Source of the DNA: Teredinibacter sp. KSP-S5-2
GTDB lineage: Bacteria > Pseudomonadota > Gammaproteobacteria > Pseudomonadales > Cellvibrionaceae
Assembly (NCBI RefSeq): GCF_032773895.1
Contig: NZ_CP120416.1
Location: forward strand, 2,230,001 to 2,294,000
Length of the DNA: 64,000 nt
Direction: 5' to 3'
Shown here: positions 41,981 to 51,231 of the stretch, piece after piece
Layout: every line of letters starts with the position of its first letter
How positions within the stretch are numbered: the first letter of the stretch is position 1
Position numbers and translations under genes: made by a program
The notes under the pieces: model-generated
What the model was told of the DNA's origin: nothing
The model's database searches: none
The model's input: the letters and a program-made list of their open reading frames with translations, nothing else

Positions 41981-42466
41981 ATGAGTACTACACCTGAAAG
42001 TCTGAGCGCTTTAATCTCACACTACTTCGATGCTGATCACAACAGGCTTGAACATTTACTTAACCAATTTATTGTTTTGCTCGAAAAAGACAAATCTCGC
42101 GCAATTATGTATTTCGGCGTATTTGAAAAAGGTTTACATAAGCACGTCACATGGGAGGAAGAAGTATTATTCCCCTGGTTTGAAAAACTATCGGGCAACG
42201 GTAGTAACGGCCCAACCCATGTTATGTATTACGAGCATGGTTTAATTAAGGAAAGCATTTCAGAAATCAAAAGGAAACTGGATGACGATAATATGAATAT
42301 CAAATCGAATATCCAAAACCTCCTAAGCATTGTGCAGCAACATCATCAGAAAGAAGAAAAGATTTTTTACCCCATGCTGGATAAACTGTGTGACGAAGAA
42401 GCAACCAGCGAAATATTTCTTCAGCTATCCGATCTGGATAATGAAGGCTCTACTGAAGAAGCGTAG
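41981..42466 (+). CDS. hemerythrin-domain protein
   Basis: A 161-residue protein with the hemerythrin fold: helix 1 'YFDADHNRLEHLLNQFIVLL' (the first His), 'HKHVTWEEEVLFPWFEKLSG' (His and Glu ligands), 'HVMYYEHGLIKESISEIKRK' (His) and 'VQQHHQKEEKIFYPMLDKL' (His and Glu). The set of His and Glu residues for a di-iron site is present. Bacterial hemerythrins of this size sense or store oxygen or iron, and some protect from nitric oxide. The start at 41981 is the first ATG after a GAGAGAG run; the frame upstream starts at a TTG. No operon partner is close. Confidence 0.9.
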   Translation: MSTTPESLSALISHYFDADHNRLEHLLNQFIVLLEKDKSRAIMYFGVFEKGLHKHVTWEEEVLFPWFEKLSGNGSNGPTHVMYYEHGLIKESISEIKRKLDDDNMNIKSNIQNLLSIVQQHHQKEEKIFYPMLDKLCDEEATSEIFLQLSDLDNEGSTEEA

Positions 42467-42492
42467 AAAAAACGATAAAGAACGAGTAAAAA

Positions 42493-42975
42493 CTATTTAC
42501 GGTTTTTTATTTTCTCGTACCCTAATGAATTCATTGCATGCAACACGGTCTCCAGTGTTTTATGAATACGGTAGACATCTTCGACCGCAGGCCCAGTACT
42601 TACTGCAGTGATATGCGCGTGAGCATCCATTAGCTTGATTTCAAAGCTGACTTTAAAGATACCACCTCGACCATAGTGTTTATAGCCATCTAGATAATGT
42701 GCATGATGAACACAGCACTCGTATTCCGGTGTTAATAGGTCTTTTAATTTCTCCAAAACACCTTCGCAATCAATCTCCGCCGATTGCTTTTTAAGATACA
42801 GTTCAACCGGCAGATAAAACGGGCTAACGACAATCACAGCTATGCTTAAAAGAAATATACCAAGGATAACCACATCCTTATATTCCGGGTATTTTTCTAA
42901 GGTATATACCAACAGAATCAGGCCAGGAATATAAAACAGTAGCGGTTTATATATAAATTTTTTTGCAAGTTCCAC
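42493..42975 (-). CDS. two-helix membrane protein with conserved-looking C-terminal soluble domain
   Basis: A 160-residue protein that I do not recognise. Helices lie at about 12-26 ('LLFYIPGLILLVYTL') and 35-57 ('VVILGIFLLSIAVIVVSPFY'). The soluble part after residue 65 has a Cys pair ('YECCVHHAHYLDGYKHYGRG') with several His and Tyr residues, followed by 'IFKVSFEIKLMDAHAHITAV'. Metal binding is possible but not shown. It converges with the hemerythrin gene, whose stop lies 26 bases away. No known domain was matched by eye. Confidence 0.65.
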   Translation of the reverse strand: MELAKKFIYKPLLFYIPGLILLVYTLEKYPEYKDVVILGIFLLSIAVIVVSPFYLPVELYLKKQSAEIDCEGVLEKLKDLLTPEYECCVHHAHYLDGYKHYGRGGIFKVSFEIKLMDAHAHITAVSTGPAVEDVYRIHKTLETVLHAMNSLGYEKIKNRK

Positions 42976-43169
42976 GGAATTTGGTTTACCCGCTTATATA
43001 GCATAAATACTTGTCGTCTATATTCATACTAACGCTACTGAAATATGAATGCCAGAATAGCTATTCATTTGAAGACAAACGGCATAGAAAACACTCGCGA
43101 CGGCGCATTAAGAGAGATAGCCAGGCCATTTAACCTAAGACATCACACCCGTTAGTCCGAAATACGCAG

Positions 43170-44174
43170 CTAGAAACCGGTTAAAACAATTTTTCCCCGA
43201 CTGGAATCCGATTCCAATAAAGCATGAGCCCGGATTAAATTCTCTGCGCAAATTAAACCATACTGGTTGGTAAGTGTGGTTTTTATTGTGCCGGCATCGA
43301 CCATCTTGGCCACCGAGGTCAATAGTTTATGCTGTTCGATCATATCCTCGGTTTCAAAAAGGGAACGGGTAAACATTAGCTCCCAATGGACAGAAACACT
43401 TTTACGTTTAAACGGCATAATATCTAAAACATCCGGGTCGTCGATCAGCGCCAGTTTTCCTTGCGGCGCAATAAGATCCACAATTTGTGACAAATAGTCA
43501 CCGGTGTGTGTCAGACTCACCACATATTCAATATCGCTTTTATTTATCGATTCCAACTGAGGTAGAAGTGGCTGAGAATGATCAATCACGTAATCCGCAC
43601 CAAGTGATGTTACCCAAGCCCGGCTTTCTTCCCTTGATGCCGTGGCAATAACATCTAAACTGGTCAATGATTTTGCCAACTGAATCATAATTGAGCCTAC
43701 CCCTCCGGCGGCACCAATAATCAACAGTTTCCCTTTAGATTCCTTCGCCAAAAGCAAACGATCAAACAAAATCTCCCAAGCCGTAATACTGGTTAACGGT
43801 AATGCTGCTGCTTGTGCAAAATCCAGGCTCTCCGGTTTCAATGCCACAATGCGCTCATCCACCAAATGGTATTCAGAATTTGAACCCGGACGATTAATAG
43901 CTCCGGCGTACCACACTTTATCACCCGGTTTAAAAAGCGTAACGTCACCACCGACACTCTCCACTGTGCCTGCTGCGTCCCAACCTAATACCTGATAACT
44001 CCCATGCTCCGGTTGAACCCGTTTACGTATTTTGGTATCCACAGGGTTAACCGAAATCGATTCGACTTTCACTAACAAATCCCGACCTGCAGCCTCGGGT
44101 TTAGGCAGTTCAATATCGAGCAAAACGTTTTTATCTGTAACAGGTAACGATTTTTGATAGCCGACAGCTTTCAT
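43170..44174 (-). CDS. zinc-binding-type alcohol dehydrogenase / quinone oxidoreductase family protein
   Basis: A 334-residue MDR-family oxidoreductase. The N-terminal GroES-like part has 'SISVNPVDTKIRKRVQ' and 'VLGWDAAGTVESVGGDVTLF', and the Rossmann part has 'KLLIIGAAGGVGSIMIQLAK' (the GGVG nucleotide loop). The catalytic zinc cysteine of true alcohol dehydrogenases is absent, which points to the quinone-oxidoreductase-like subgroup that does not use zinc. The N-terminal 'GYQKSLPVTDKNVLLDIELP' is family typical. It shares strand but not close spacing with the LysE gene (48 bases). Substrate unknown; NADPH is the likely cofactor. Confidence 0.92.
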   Translation of the reverse strand: MKAVGYQKSLPVTDKNVLLDIELPKPEAAGRDLLVKVESISVNPVDTKIRKRVQPEHGSYQVLGWDAAGTVESVGGDVTLFKPGDKVWYAGAINRPGSNSEYHLVDERIVALKPESLDFAQAAALPLTSITAWEILFDRLLLAKESKGKLLIIGAAGGVGSIMIQLAKSLTSLDVIATASREESRAWVTSLGADYVIDHSQPLLPQLESINKSDIEYVVSLTHTGDYLSQIVDLIAPQGKLALIDDPDVLDIMPFKRKSVSVHWELMFTRSLFETEDMIEQHKLLTSVAKMVDAGTIKTTLTNQYGLICAENLIRAHALLESDSSRGKIVLTGF

Positions 44175-44222
44175 TTCAAACTCCGAAATAGTGTGTAGTC
44201 GAAATTATATAAATAATTGGTC

Positions 44223-44834
44223 TTATCTTTCAGTCAACGCAAGCTTTACCCCAAGCCCGGCGAAACTGAGCGAGAAAAAACGCTGAATGATTTTAGATAA
44301 ACGCTCAGAACTGAGTACATAGTTTCGCAATAAACCTGCCAGCAGCCCATATAAAACAAACACGAGTAATGTCATTAACATAAATATCCCCCCCAACAAC
44401 ACCATACTGTTCATAGCTGCGGTATCGGTATGGGGTATAAACTGCGGTAAAAACGCCAGGAAAAATAATGTTAATTTTGGATTAAGTATGTTTAATAAAA
44501 AACCTTTGGTTACAATATTGAGACCACGAACATCGGGCTGTTCTGACAGTTTTAAAGCCCCGGCCTCCCGCCACAGACTCCAGGCCATATAGAGTAAATA
44601 CACCACACCCATATATTTTATTATCTGAAAAGCCAAGGCACTCATATGCAGAATTAGCGCCAGACCGAATACACTGGCGGTAAGGGAAGGCAGGATTCCA
44701 AGAGTGCAACCCCAGGCGGCATAAACACTCGCCCTTTGCCCTTGAAGTAACCCAGTTGAGATAGTGTACAAAACCCCCGTACCAGGGATGAGCACCACAA
44801 CAAAAGATGTGATTAGAAAGTCAAGGCTGATCAT
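44223..44834 (-). CDS. LysE/RhtB-family amino-acid exporter
   Basis: A 203-residue inner-membrane exporter with six hydrophobic segments. The N-terminal 'VVVLIPGTGVLYTISTGLLQ' and the 'GFLLNILNPKLTLFFLAFLP' segment (the conserved NPK motif) mark the LysE/RhtB family. Members export amino acids such as threonine, homoserine or leucine, and the substrate cannot be told here. It is followed by the oxidoreductase gene 48 bases on, on the same strand. No regulator is adjacent. Confidence 0.92.
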   Translation of the reverse strand: MISLDFLITSFVVVLIPGTGVLYTISTGLLQGQRASVYAAWGCTLGILPSLTASVFGLALILHMSALAFQIIKYMGVVYLLYMAWSLWREAGALKLSEQPDVRGLNIVTKGFLLNILNPKLTLFFLAFLPQFIPHTDTAAMNSMVLLGGIFMLMTLLVFVLYGLLAGLLRNYVLSSERLSKIIQRFFSLSFAGLGVKLALTER

Positions 44835-45007
44835 ACGGTTCCCCCTCTAGATAAGGCTTGTGTTACCTGCGGAACTCCGTCACTTTGAGCATACGGATGA
44901 CCTTCTCAAAGTGTGGGTATATGTCACCAAGAATACTATGAAGGGGGTAAAGGAAATAACTTTTTATTTGATGAAACGGAAATGCGTCAGATAAACGCCA
45001 GAAGGGA

Positions 45008-45364
45008 TTATTTCTTAACCAGGTTAGCCGCGGTTCCGATATTAGCCGCTGTTTGAATTTCAAGCTCTTCCAGATTATGTAGATAATTTCGAATTTCACT
45101 TCGATGTTGAGCGTAATGAAAGTTCTGACAGTATTCCGCAAGGATGCGTTTGAATTCGCGTATCTTGTGAAAATGGCGGGTGTGATTCTGTCGGATTTTT
45201 GCTAACTCATCCGCGGGAAAAGTCACTTTTTGGATGTAGGCATTCCTGAGCGACTCCTCCATTTGCTGGGTAAACGCAACAAGGTAATCAATCTCATCGA
45301 AAATACTATGGATTTCGCTGATGTCGGGTTGATGAACGTTTTTTATTTTATGCACTGTCATCAT
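45008..45364 (-). CDS. small all-helical protein of unknown function
   Basis: A 118-residue protein, mostly helical and charged, with no membrane segment and no signal peptide. It has three likely helices ('SEIHSIFDEIDYLVAFTQQM', 'FPADELAKIRQNHTRHFHKI', 'RSEIRNYLHNLEELEIQTAA') and a His-rich middle. No family was recognised. It could belong to the hemerythrin-like or histidine-kinase-associated helical group, but the evidence is too thin to assign one. It is alone between the LysE exporter and the PilZ gene. The overlapping frame on the same strand at 44863-45141 is rejected because it ignores this gene. Confidence 0.55.
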   Translation of the reverse strand: MMTVHKIKNVHQPDISEIHSIFDEIDYLVAFTQQMEESLRNAYIQKVTFPADELAKIRQNHTRHFHKIREFKRILAEYCQNFHYAQHRSEIRNYLHNLEELEIQTAANIGTAANLVKK

Positions 45365-45447
45365 TCCTTGACCGTTTGTTTAAGCGTCAATAGTAGATTA
45401 GAGCCAAAAATTAATCTAGCGATTTCCGCACTTTTACAAAGATATCT

Positions 45448-45717
45448 TTGATCTATTTAGACCCACTTTGGCGAATAAACCACCAAATCGCTATGAGTTT
45501 GAAGCTTAACATCACCGAACGCTATATGGATAAAAAACAACCGGCTAGATGGCTATTCGATCAAGCTTGGATTATGCAACGAAAAGTATTGAACAAAAAG
45601 ATACTCAAGTATGGAATTTGTCGTGAATTAAAACAAAAAATATACATGCCAAAACCGATACCCGAAACTCACACTTCCACGGCGATAGGTTTCAAATATC
45701 CTGCCAGCAACAGCTAG
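45448..45717 (+). CDS. doubtful small protein in the 45365-45713 gap
   Basis: An 89-residue reading frame that overlaps the end of the PilZ gene on the other strand by four bases. The predicted protein is basic and hydrophilic ('KKQPARWLFDQAWIMQRKVL') with no recognised domain and no good ribosome site. A second start at codon 16 (ATG at 45493) is equally possible. It is the only candidate gene in the 349-base gap and may be noise. Confidence 0.25.
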   Translation: MIYLDPLWRINHQIAMSLKLNITERYMDKKQPARWLFDQAWIMQRKVLNKKILKYGICRELKQKIYMPKPIPETHTSTAIGFKYPASNS

Positions 45718-46025
45718 GAAGCCTTGTTGCCTTCGTTATTCTCCCCTTTTTCATCATCGCCATTAAACGCAATAAATTCTAACGCCAGCCCATCCCGCTC
45801 AATGCGTACAATGCGCATTTTTACAATTGGCGCCTCATAATGCATGCCCTGAACCTGGCCTTGTACAATCTCCCCCACTTCAGGCATATCCTTCGGGTTA
45901 ACAATCACAAATAATCCGGTATCAGAGATATTTTTTGTTTCAACGATACGCTCGCCGATTTCGGAATGAGTAATTTTTACATTGACGGATATGGCCTGAC
46001 GGACACAACATCTCCGGTTTTCCAT
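45714..46025 (-). CDS. PilZ-domain cyclic-di-GMP receptor
   Basis: A 103-residue protein with a single PilZ domain. The two cyclic-di-GMP motifs are visible: an RxxxR pair at the start (R5 and R9) and 'NISDTG' (about 34-39), the N/DxSxxG box. A hydrophilic acidic tail follows. PilZ proteins bind cyclic-di-GMP and change the activity of partners in motility, attachment or polysaccharide export. The gene follows the hybrid kinase gene by 50 bases on the same strand and may be transcribed with it. Full length for a stand-alone PilZ protein. Confidence 0.88.
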   Translation of the reverse strand: MENRRCCVRQAISVNVKITHSEIGERIVETKNISDTGLFVIVNPKDMPEVGEIVQGQVQGMHYEAPIVKMRIVRIERDGLALEFIAFNGDDEKGENNEGNKAS

Positions 46026-46075
46026 AGCGTATCTCTCTTATTTAAATTTGTAGAGTATCAACACAATAACATGAA

Positions 46076-49000
46076 TTATCGAAACTCTGATCGATATTGC
46101 TCACACTCTTCACTTAGGTCTTCAATTTCTTTAAGTAACACTGGCAAGATTGATTTCAGTTTAGGAAAATTATTGTCAACTGCCAAGCTTTCCATTTCTG
46201 TACAAACCACTTGCGCGCGTTGACCTCCAAGGTTGGCAACCACCCCTTTTACGGTATGCGCAATATAGATAATTCGTTCAAAATCTTTTTCATTTATTGC
46301 CTTTTGCAAATCACTTAATCGTTCAGGAATGTCTTGTAAAAATAAATCAATTAAACGAGTTACTCGATCCTGTTTTCTGTTAACGCGTTTTAGTAGCGCT
46401 TCTCTGTCCCAGATTAAAGATCCGCTGTCTTTTTGCTCATGCTCTGTCTCGATTTGGCTCTCTGTTTTTTTCTCACCTACACTATTCTGAGGCAGCCACA
46501 ACACCAGTTTTTTTGCTAACTGTTCAGGGTCAATGGGTTTAGATAAATAATCGTTCATGCCCGTGTTTAAACATCTTTCTTTATCACCCGCCATGGCATT
46601 GGCAGTCATGGCAACAATAGGAATATGGCGATAACGGCTACCTGCGCTTCCATCCCGAATACGTCGCGTGGCTTCATAACCGTCCACGTCTGGCATTTGA
46701 CAATCCATAAGAATAAGCGCGTATTGAGCATCATCCGGTGATTGCTGCAAACTGCTAATCACTTCACCACCATCTGCGGCAACGTCAATCCAGGTTATGC
46801 CTTCGTCCCGTAATAAATCACATGCGACTTCCTGATTCACTTGATTATCTTCAGCGAGCAGAACACGTAAATTATTCCCCCAGGGTGATTCAGGTTCATT
46901 CAAATTATCTTTTTCCGCACGCTTAAGGTCTTTTAAATAATGATGCGTGACCAAAGGCTTTCGCTGCCCTGATGGTTGGTTCTTTTCTTCAATCACCGCG
47001 GTAAACGCTTCATATAAGTCCCGTGTCGTTGCGGGCTTTGGGAAGTACGCAGAGAACCCAAGGCTTGCATAAAAGTCGACATCATCATGTTGAGCCATAG
47101 AGGTCATCATGATCATTTTCATACCGGAACATTCTCTTGAACGAGTAAAGCGGCGTCCAAGTTCAGCGCCGTCCATGCCGGGCATTTGGAAATCCATTAA
47201 TGCGACATTAAACGGTGGTTTTATTCCCCTAAGATGTCTTTCCTGGCATAACTCTAAGGCCGCCTGCCCAGAGTTTGCCTGACAAACTTTTGCCCCCCAA
47301 TGATGGAGCTGTTCAGTTAACACGTTTCTGTTGGTTGCATTATCATCCACCAACAAAATGCTATAACCGGACAAATCCACACTGTTTACTTCCTCAAGCG
47401 GAGTCTGGTTCTTTTTCAATTTAATAGAGAAAGTAAAACAACTGCCTTTATCGACTTCACTTTCAACGTGGATTTCTCCTCCCATTAAATAACATAGTTT
47501 TCTGACAATTGCCAAACCTAAACCCGTACCACCATATTTTCGTGTTGTTGAAGCATCAACCTGACTAAAAGATTCAAATAAATTATTAAGTTTATTAACA
47601 GGGATACCAATACCCGTGTCAGAAATTGCACATTGGAATCCCCAGGTTTCGTCATCAATTGATTCCAAAGAGCTGCGAATTACAATTTCTCCGTTTTGAG
47701 TAAACTTAATCGCATTGCCAACGATATTGGTTAATATCTGTCGAATGCGGCCAGGGTCACCACGGACATAACTCTGCTTTAATTGCGTCACATCGAGAAC
47801 CAGTTCAATCCCTTTCTCTTGAACCTGATAGCCGACGGACTCAACAAACTCATTAAGCAGAGAGCATAAATTAAAATCCAGTTCCTCTAATTCCAGCTTA
47901 CCGGAATCCACTTTGGAAAAATCAAGAATATCATTAATCAAAGCCAACAATGATTGCGCACTACTCTGCGCCAGGGAAACCCGGTGAAGCTGGCTTTCCG
48001 TCAAACCACTTTTTAACAGTAACCCCAACATGCCAAGCACACCATTCATTGGTGTTCTGATTTCATGGCTCATGCTAGCCAGAAATTCACTTTTTGCTTT
48101 ATTTGCCTGCTCAGCATCAACCTTGGCCTGCTCCAGCATCTTTTGTATATTTATCTGTTCGGTGATATCGGTTAATGAGCCGGCCATTCGAATGGGTTTG
48201 TCATTAGCATCAAATAACGCTTTACCTTTAGCACGAAAATATCGATATCCACCTTCTTTCAATCGTAAGCGAAATTCAACATCGTATTCAGACTTAAACT
48301 TTAGATGCGCATGCATGGCGCCCGACACTAATGCTCTATCTTCAGGGTGAACACTGTCTTCAAAGGCCTTTTTGGTATTTGGAAAACCTTCCAGGTCTGA
48401 ACCTTTGTACCCCATCTGTTCCCTAAATCGGGGCGAGTAATAAACACTTTCGGAAACGATATCCCAATCCCACAAGCCGTCGTTTGACCCGCGCACGGCC
48501 AGCTCAAAGCGCTCTTCACTCTCTCTCAATGCTTTTTCTTGCATTAATTTGTCTGTGATATCCCTGGCCAGACCAAGAATAAATGGCTCCCCATTTGACT
48601 CTTCAAAACGAATTTTTTTGGTATCAAGCGTGCGTTCCTCGCCGTTGGGAAACAGGATAGTTTCCTGTATCTCGGCATATCCCTCTTTAAATGCTTTTAG
48701 ATCTTGCTCGCGAACCATTTCTCTGGTTCTGGAGTCAAACCGATCCAATGTAGAGGAGCCAATGATTTGATTCTTATCGACTTCGCCAAAGAGCTTCAAG
48801 AAACGCTCATTAGCTTTAACCAGGCGCGATTCTTTGTCCTTAACAAACAAATAATCCGGCATACGCTGAAGGATCAGCTCCAAAAATCGTTCGCGTTCCC
48901 GAATATCACTTTCGGATTTCTTGAGAAACTTAAATGGGTTTAGAATAAATTTACGAGAAAACCCGGCGATAACGATAAAAGTTAAACATAGAGCAGCGAC

Positions 49001-49786
49001 AATAGACAAGCCCATATCCCGCATCACTTTCACTTTCTGTTCGTGCAACGCGCTGTCTCGGATGCTGTAGATCATGTGAATATTTTTGTTGGCTATACTG
49101 CTTTCCGAAATAGTTTTGTATACATATTGGTTATCCAGTGTAGAGTAATTAAAATATCTGCCAGTGAGTACAACACCATGGTTTGAGTCAGACAAAATAG
49201 ATGAAAAAAATTCATATAGATTTGGCGTCAGCATTACCACCAAAACACCTTCCGCAGAAGAGTGATATTTAACAGGCACAGCAATCTGAAAGAAAAAACG
49301 CTGGTGATCGACAATACTACTTATAACAAAATCTTTGTCTCCAGAGAGCAACTCCTGAAACCAGGGAAACGAATTAAATACCTGGCGATTTAATTCCTCG
49401 TGATTGGAGTAAACCGTTTGCCCAGCCACATCCAATAAGACTAAAGGTTCTCGCTTACCTAAAATCCGATATTCATTTAAAAAGTCAATGAGGTTTGCCT
49501 TTGATCTCCCCGACCCCATAACGGCATTCGCCAACAATGGCTGGTTAGCCAAATCCTGGAGCAATTTAATCCGGGTATCCAAAAAACTCTGCAGATTGTT
49601 TACCGCCAACTGGGCCTGTGCACGACTGGAAGTTTCCATGTAACCAAAAATAATACGATCAGCTCGACCTCCAACAACAAACATACTAATAAGAATAGAA
49701 ACCAATAAACTGGCAATAATTGTCAGATAAAATAATTTATCTGACGACAGTCTTTTCCAATTATGCTTAGCCGAATGGTCATTCAT
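46076..49786 (-). CDS. hybrid sensor histidine kinase: periplasmic sensor, two PAS, HisKA, HATPase, two receiver domains, Hpt
   Basis: A 1236-residue phosphorelay kinase. Helices at about 18-38 and 256-279 flank a periplasmic sensor of about 215 residues. PAS domains run about 297-415 and 420-545. The HisKA histidine is H574 ('MSHEIRTP'). The ATPase has the N box 'NAIKFTQ', 'DTGIGIP' and 'GGTGLGLAI'. Two receivers follow, with phospho-acceptor D865 ('ALMDFQMPGMDG') and D1028 ('LILMDCQMPDVDG'), and an Hpt domain with H1177 ('IAHTVKG'). The whole relay is therefore in one chain. It sits 9 bases downstream of the periplasmic binding protein gene, which probably presents the ligand. No output regulator is adjacent. 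Confidence 0.96.
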   Translation of the reverse strand: MNDHSAKHNWKRLSSDKLFYLTIIASLLVSILISMFVVGGRADRIIFGYMETSSRAQAQLAVNNLQSFLDTRIKLLQDLANQPLLANAVMGSGRSKANLIDFLNEYRILGKREPLVLLDVAGQTVYSNHEELNRQVFNSFPWFQELLSGDKDFVISSIVDHQRFFFQIAVPVKYHSSAEGVLVVMLTPNLYEFFSSILSDSNHGVVLTGRYFNYSTLDNQYVYKTISESSIANKNIHMIYSIRDSALHEQKVKVMRDMGLSIVAALCLTFIVIAGFSRKFILNPFKFLKKSESDIRERERFLELILQRMPDYLFVKDKESRLVKANERFLKLFGEVDKNQIIGSSTLDRFDSRTREMVREQDLKAFKEGYAEIQETILFPNGEERTLDTKKIRFEESNGEPFILGLARDITDKLMQEKALRESEERFELAVRGSNDGLWDWDIVSESVYYSPRFREQMGYKGSDLEGFPNTKKAFEDSVHPEDRALVSGAMHAHLKFKSEYDVEFRLRLKEGGYRYFRAKGKALFDANDKPIRMAGSLTDITEQINIQKMLEQAKVDAEQANKAKSEFLASMSHEIRTPMNGVLGMLGLLLKSGLTESQLHRVSLAQSSAQSLLALINDILDFSKVDSGKLELEELDFNLCSLLNEFVESVGYQVQEKGIELVLDVTQLKQSYVRGDPGRIRQILTNIVGNAIKFTQNGEIVIRSSLESIDDETWGFQCAISDTGIGIPVNKLNNLFESFSQVDASTTRKYGGTGLGLAIVRKLCYLMGGEIHVESEVDKGSCFTFSIKLKKNQTPLEEVNSVDLSGYSILLVDDNATNRNVLTEQLHHWGAKVCQANSGQAALELCQERHLRGIKPPFNVALMDFQMPGMDGAELGRRFTRSRECSGMKMIMMTSMAQHDDVDFYASLGFSAYFPKPATTRDLYEAFTAVIEEKNQPSGQRKPLVTHHYLKDLKRAEKDNLNEPESPWGNNLRVLLAEDNQVNQEVACDLLRDEGITWIDVAADGGEVISSLQQSPDDAQYALILMDCQMPDVDGYEATRRIRDGSAGSRYRHIPIVAMTANAMAGDKERCLNTGMNDYLSKPIDPEQLAKKLVLWLPQNSVGEKKTESQIETEHEQKDSGSLIWDREALLKRVNRKQDRVTRLIDLFLQDIPERLSDLQKAINEKDFERIIYIAHTVKGVVANLGGQRAQVVCTEMESLAVDNNFPKLKSILPVLLKEIEDLSEECEQYRSEFR

Positions 49787-49795
49787 ATGATTGAC

Positions 49796-51028
49796 TTATT
49801 CCATCCCCCGCTTCCTGGTTTGCACAATAATATGTCCCGCCTTATTGTAATGAGCCATGCAAAAGTCATTTAAACCAAGCGCCTCGTGTGCATCGTCCCG
49901 ATCTTCAGCCCACGCGTGAAATGGTTTGTTATACGTTTTAATCAAACCCTGTACCGACTCGGGCATGTTTTCCAAAGCATTCCGCAAACGTCCCCGATCC
50001 TGAACAATATCACCAGTCAACGTTGAGCTCCGCAATGCAGTAAGAACCACTTTCCCCAAATCATATGAATGAATGAACCCCGGTGGCGCGGGTATATCGG
50101 ACATATTTTCAAGCTCGTCGGGAAATAAACGTTTTGCCCGCAGAAATACCGCTTTGGAGAAATCGTTCACTGGTGAGGATAAAAAAGAAAAACAGGTTTG
50201 AATAAAGCTCAGTTTCAGCGACTGCGCTTTATTGTTGATGATCTTGCCAAACGAACCACCAGTGATACCCCAATGGCTGATTATAGGCAGCTGCTGATTG
50301 TTCGGCAGGGAAAGCATGGCCAGAGAAAAAACTTCACCTTCAAGCGCATTGCCCACATAGAGTATGCAATCAGCGCCATCGTTCTGAATTGTTCTCAACA
50401 GCATTTTGGCTTCTTGCTCTTTGGTGTGCCAATTAAACCACGTTGTTTTGATATCGTTTTTTTGACGAGTACTGAAAGCTTTTAGCAAAGTATTGTGGTT
50501 GGATTTCCCCCAGGGCGTATCTTCATGAAGTAAATGGGGAGTGTGACACTGAGCTTCATCCAACGCATACTGAGCTAACCTATACCCGGCTTTAGTATCA
50601 TCAATGGATAAACGAAAAACCCAATTAGCCCCTTCACTGTAACGGGTAATTGGCCCTCCTGCTGCCCAGGATATCAGCAGCAGTATGCCGTTCTGGTTGA
50701 TAAAATCCCGATACTGAATATAAGGAGGAGAATGCAAACCACCGAAGAAAATAAGCGCGTCAGGGTCTGACAAATATTGTTGCATATGCTGGTAACTGCG
50801 AACCGAATTACCGCGATGATCTTTTCGCACCCATTCTATTTTGTACTCACCAAGCCGAGGCTGAATTTCATCGAGCGCGGTAGCAAAGCCCATTTCCATG
50901 GACCGGGCAGACTCGTAATGGTTGGTGTAGTCCGCATCGTGGTACACCTTGAGCAGGCGCTCCTCTGCATATGCAACAGAACACCATACCCCAAGCACCA
51001 TGGAAACCAGCCTGATGCAAGACCTCAT
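49796..51028 (-). CDS. periplasmic binding protein, type I (branched-chain amino-acid/urea-like ABC substrate-binding fold)
   Basis: A 410-residue exported protein. The signal peptide ends near residue 21 ('MVLGVWCSVAYAEER'). The two-lobed type I binding fold is suggested by 'MGFATALDEIQPRLGEYKIE' and 'WVRKDHRGNSVRSYQHMQQY' at the start, and 'HLLHEDTPWGKSNHNTLLKA', 'DADCILYVGN'-like stretches in the middle. No ABC permease or ATPase gene is adjacent, so it probably feeds a sensor, not a transporter. It is 9 bases upstream of the hybrid kinase, which has a periplasmic domain, and it lies near a TonB receptor. The ligand is unknown. Confidence 0.85.
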   Translation of the reverse strand: MRSCIRLVSMVLGVWCSVAYAEERLLKVYHDADYTNHYESARSMEMGFATALDEIQPRLGEYKIEWVRKDHRGNSVRSYQHMQQYLSDPDALIFFGGLHSPPYIQYRDFINQNGILLLISWAAGGPITRYSEGANWVFRLSIDDTKAGYRLAQYALDEAQCHTPHLLHEDTPWGKSNHNTLLKAFSTRQKNDIKTTWFNWHTKEQEAKMLLRTIQNDGADCILYVGNALEGEVFSLAMLSLPNNQQLPIISHWGITGGSFGKIINNKAQSLKLSFIQTCFSFLSSPVNDFSKAVFLRAKRLFPDELENMSDIPAPPGFIHSYDLGKVVLTALRSSTLTGDIVQDRGRLRNALENMPESVQGLIKTYNKPFHAWAEDRDDAHEALGLNDFCMAHYNKAGHIIVQTRKRGME

Positions 51029-51231
51029 TCATCAACCCCTGTTTAGTAATAGAATAGACAACTCCACTCCAAACGCTGGTTACCACGCTCACCGTATGGG
51101 CACATACCTAAATACTAGCCGAGGATTAACTGAACGTCCGTTTTGCTACATGGAACAACGATCTCATATTGCAAAAACAATATTTTTCGAGACTGCATAT
51201 AACTAAAAGCTTTTAAAGACAAACAAATTAG

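Noticed and set aside
44863-45141. Minus-strand coding frame overlapping the 118-residue gene
   Set aside because: It overlaps the better supported frame at 45008-45364, has no recognised domain and no clear ribosome site.
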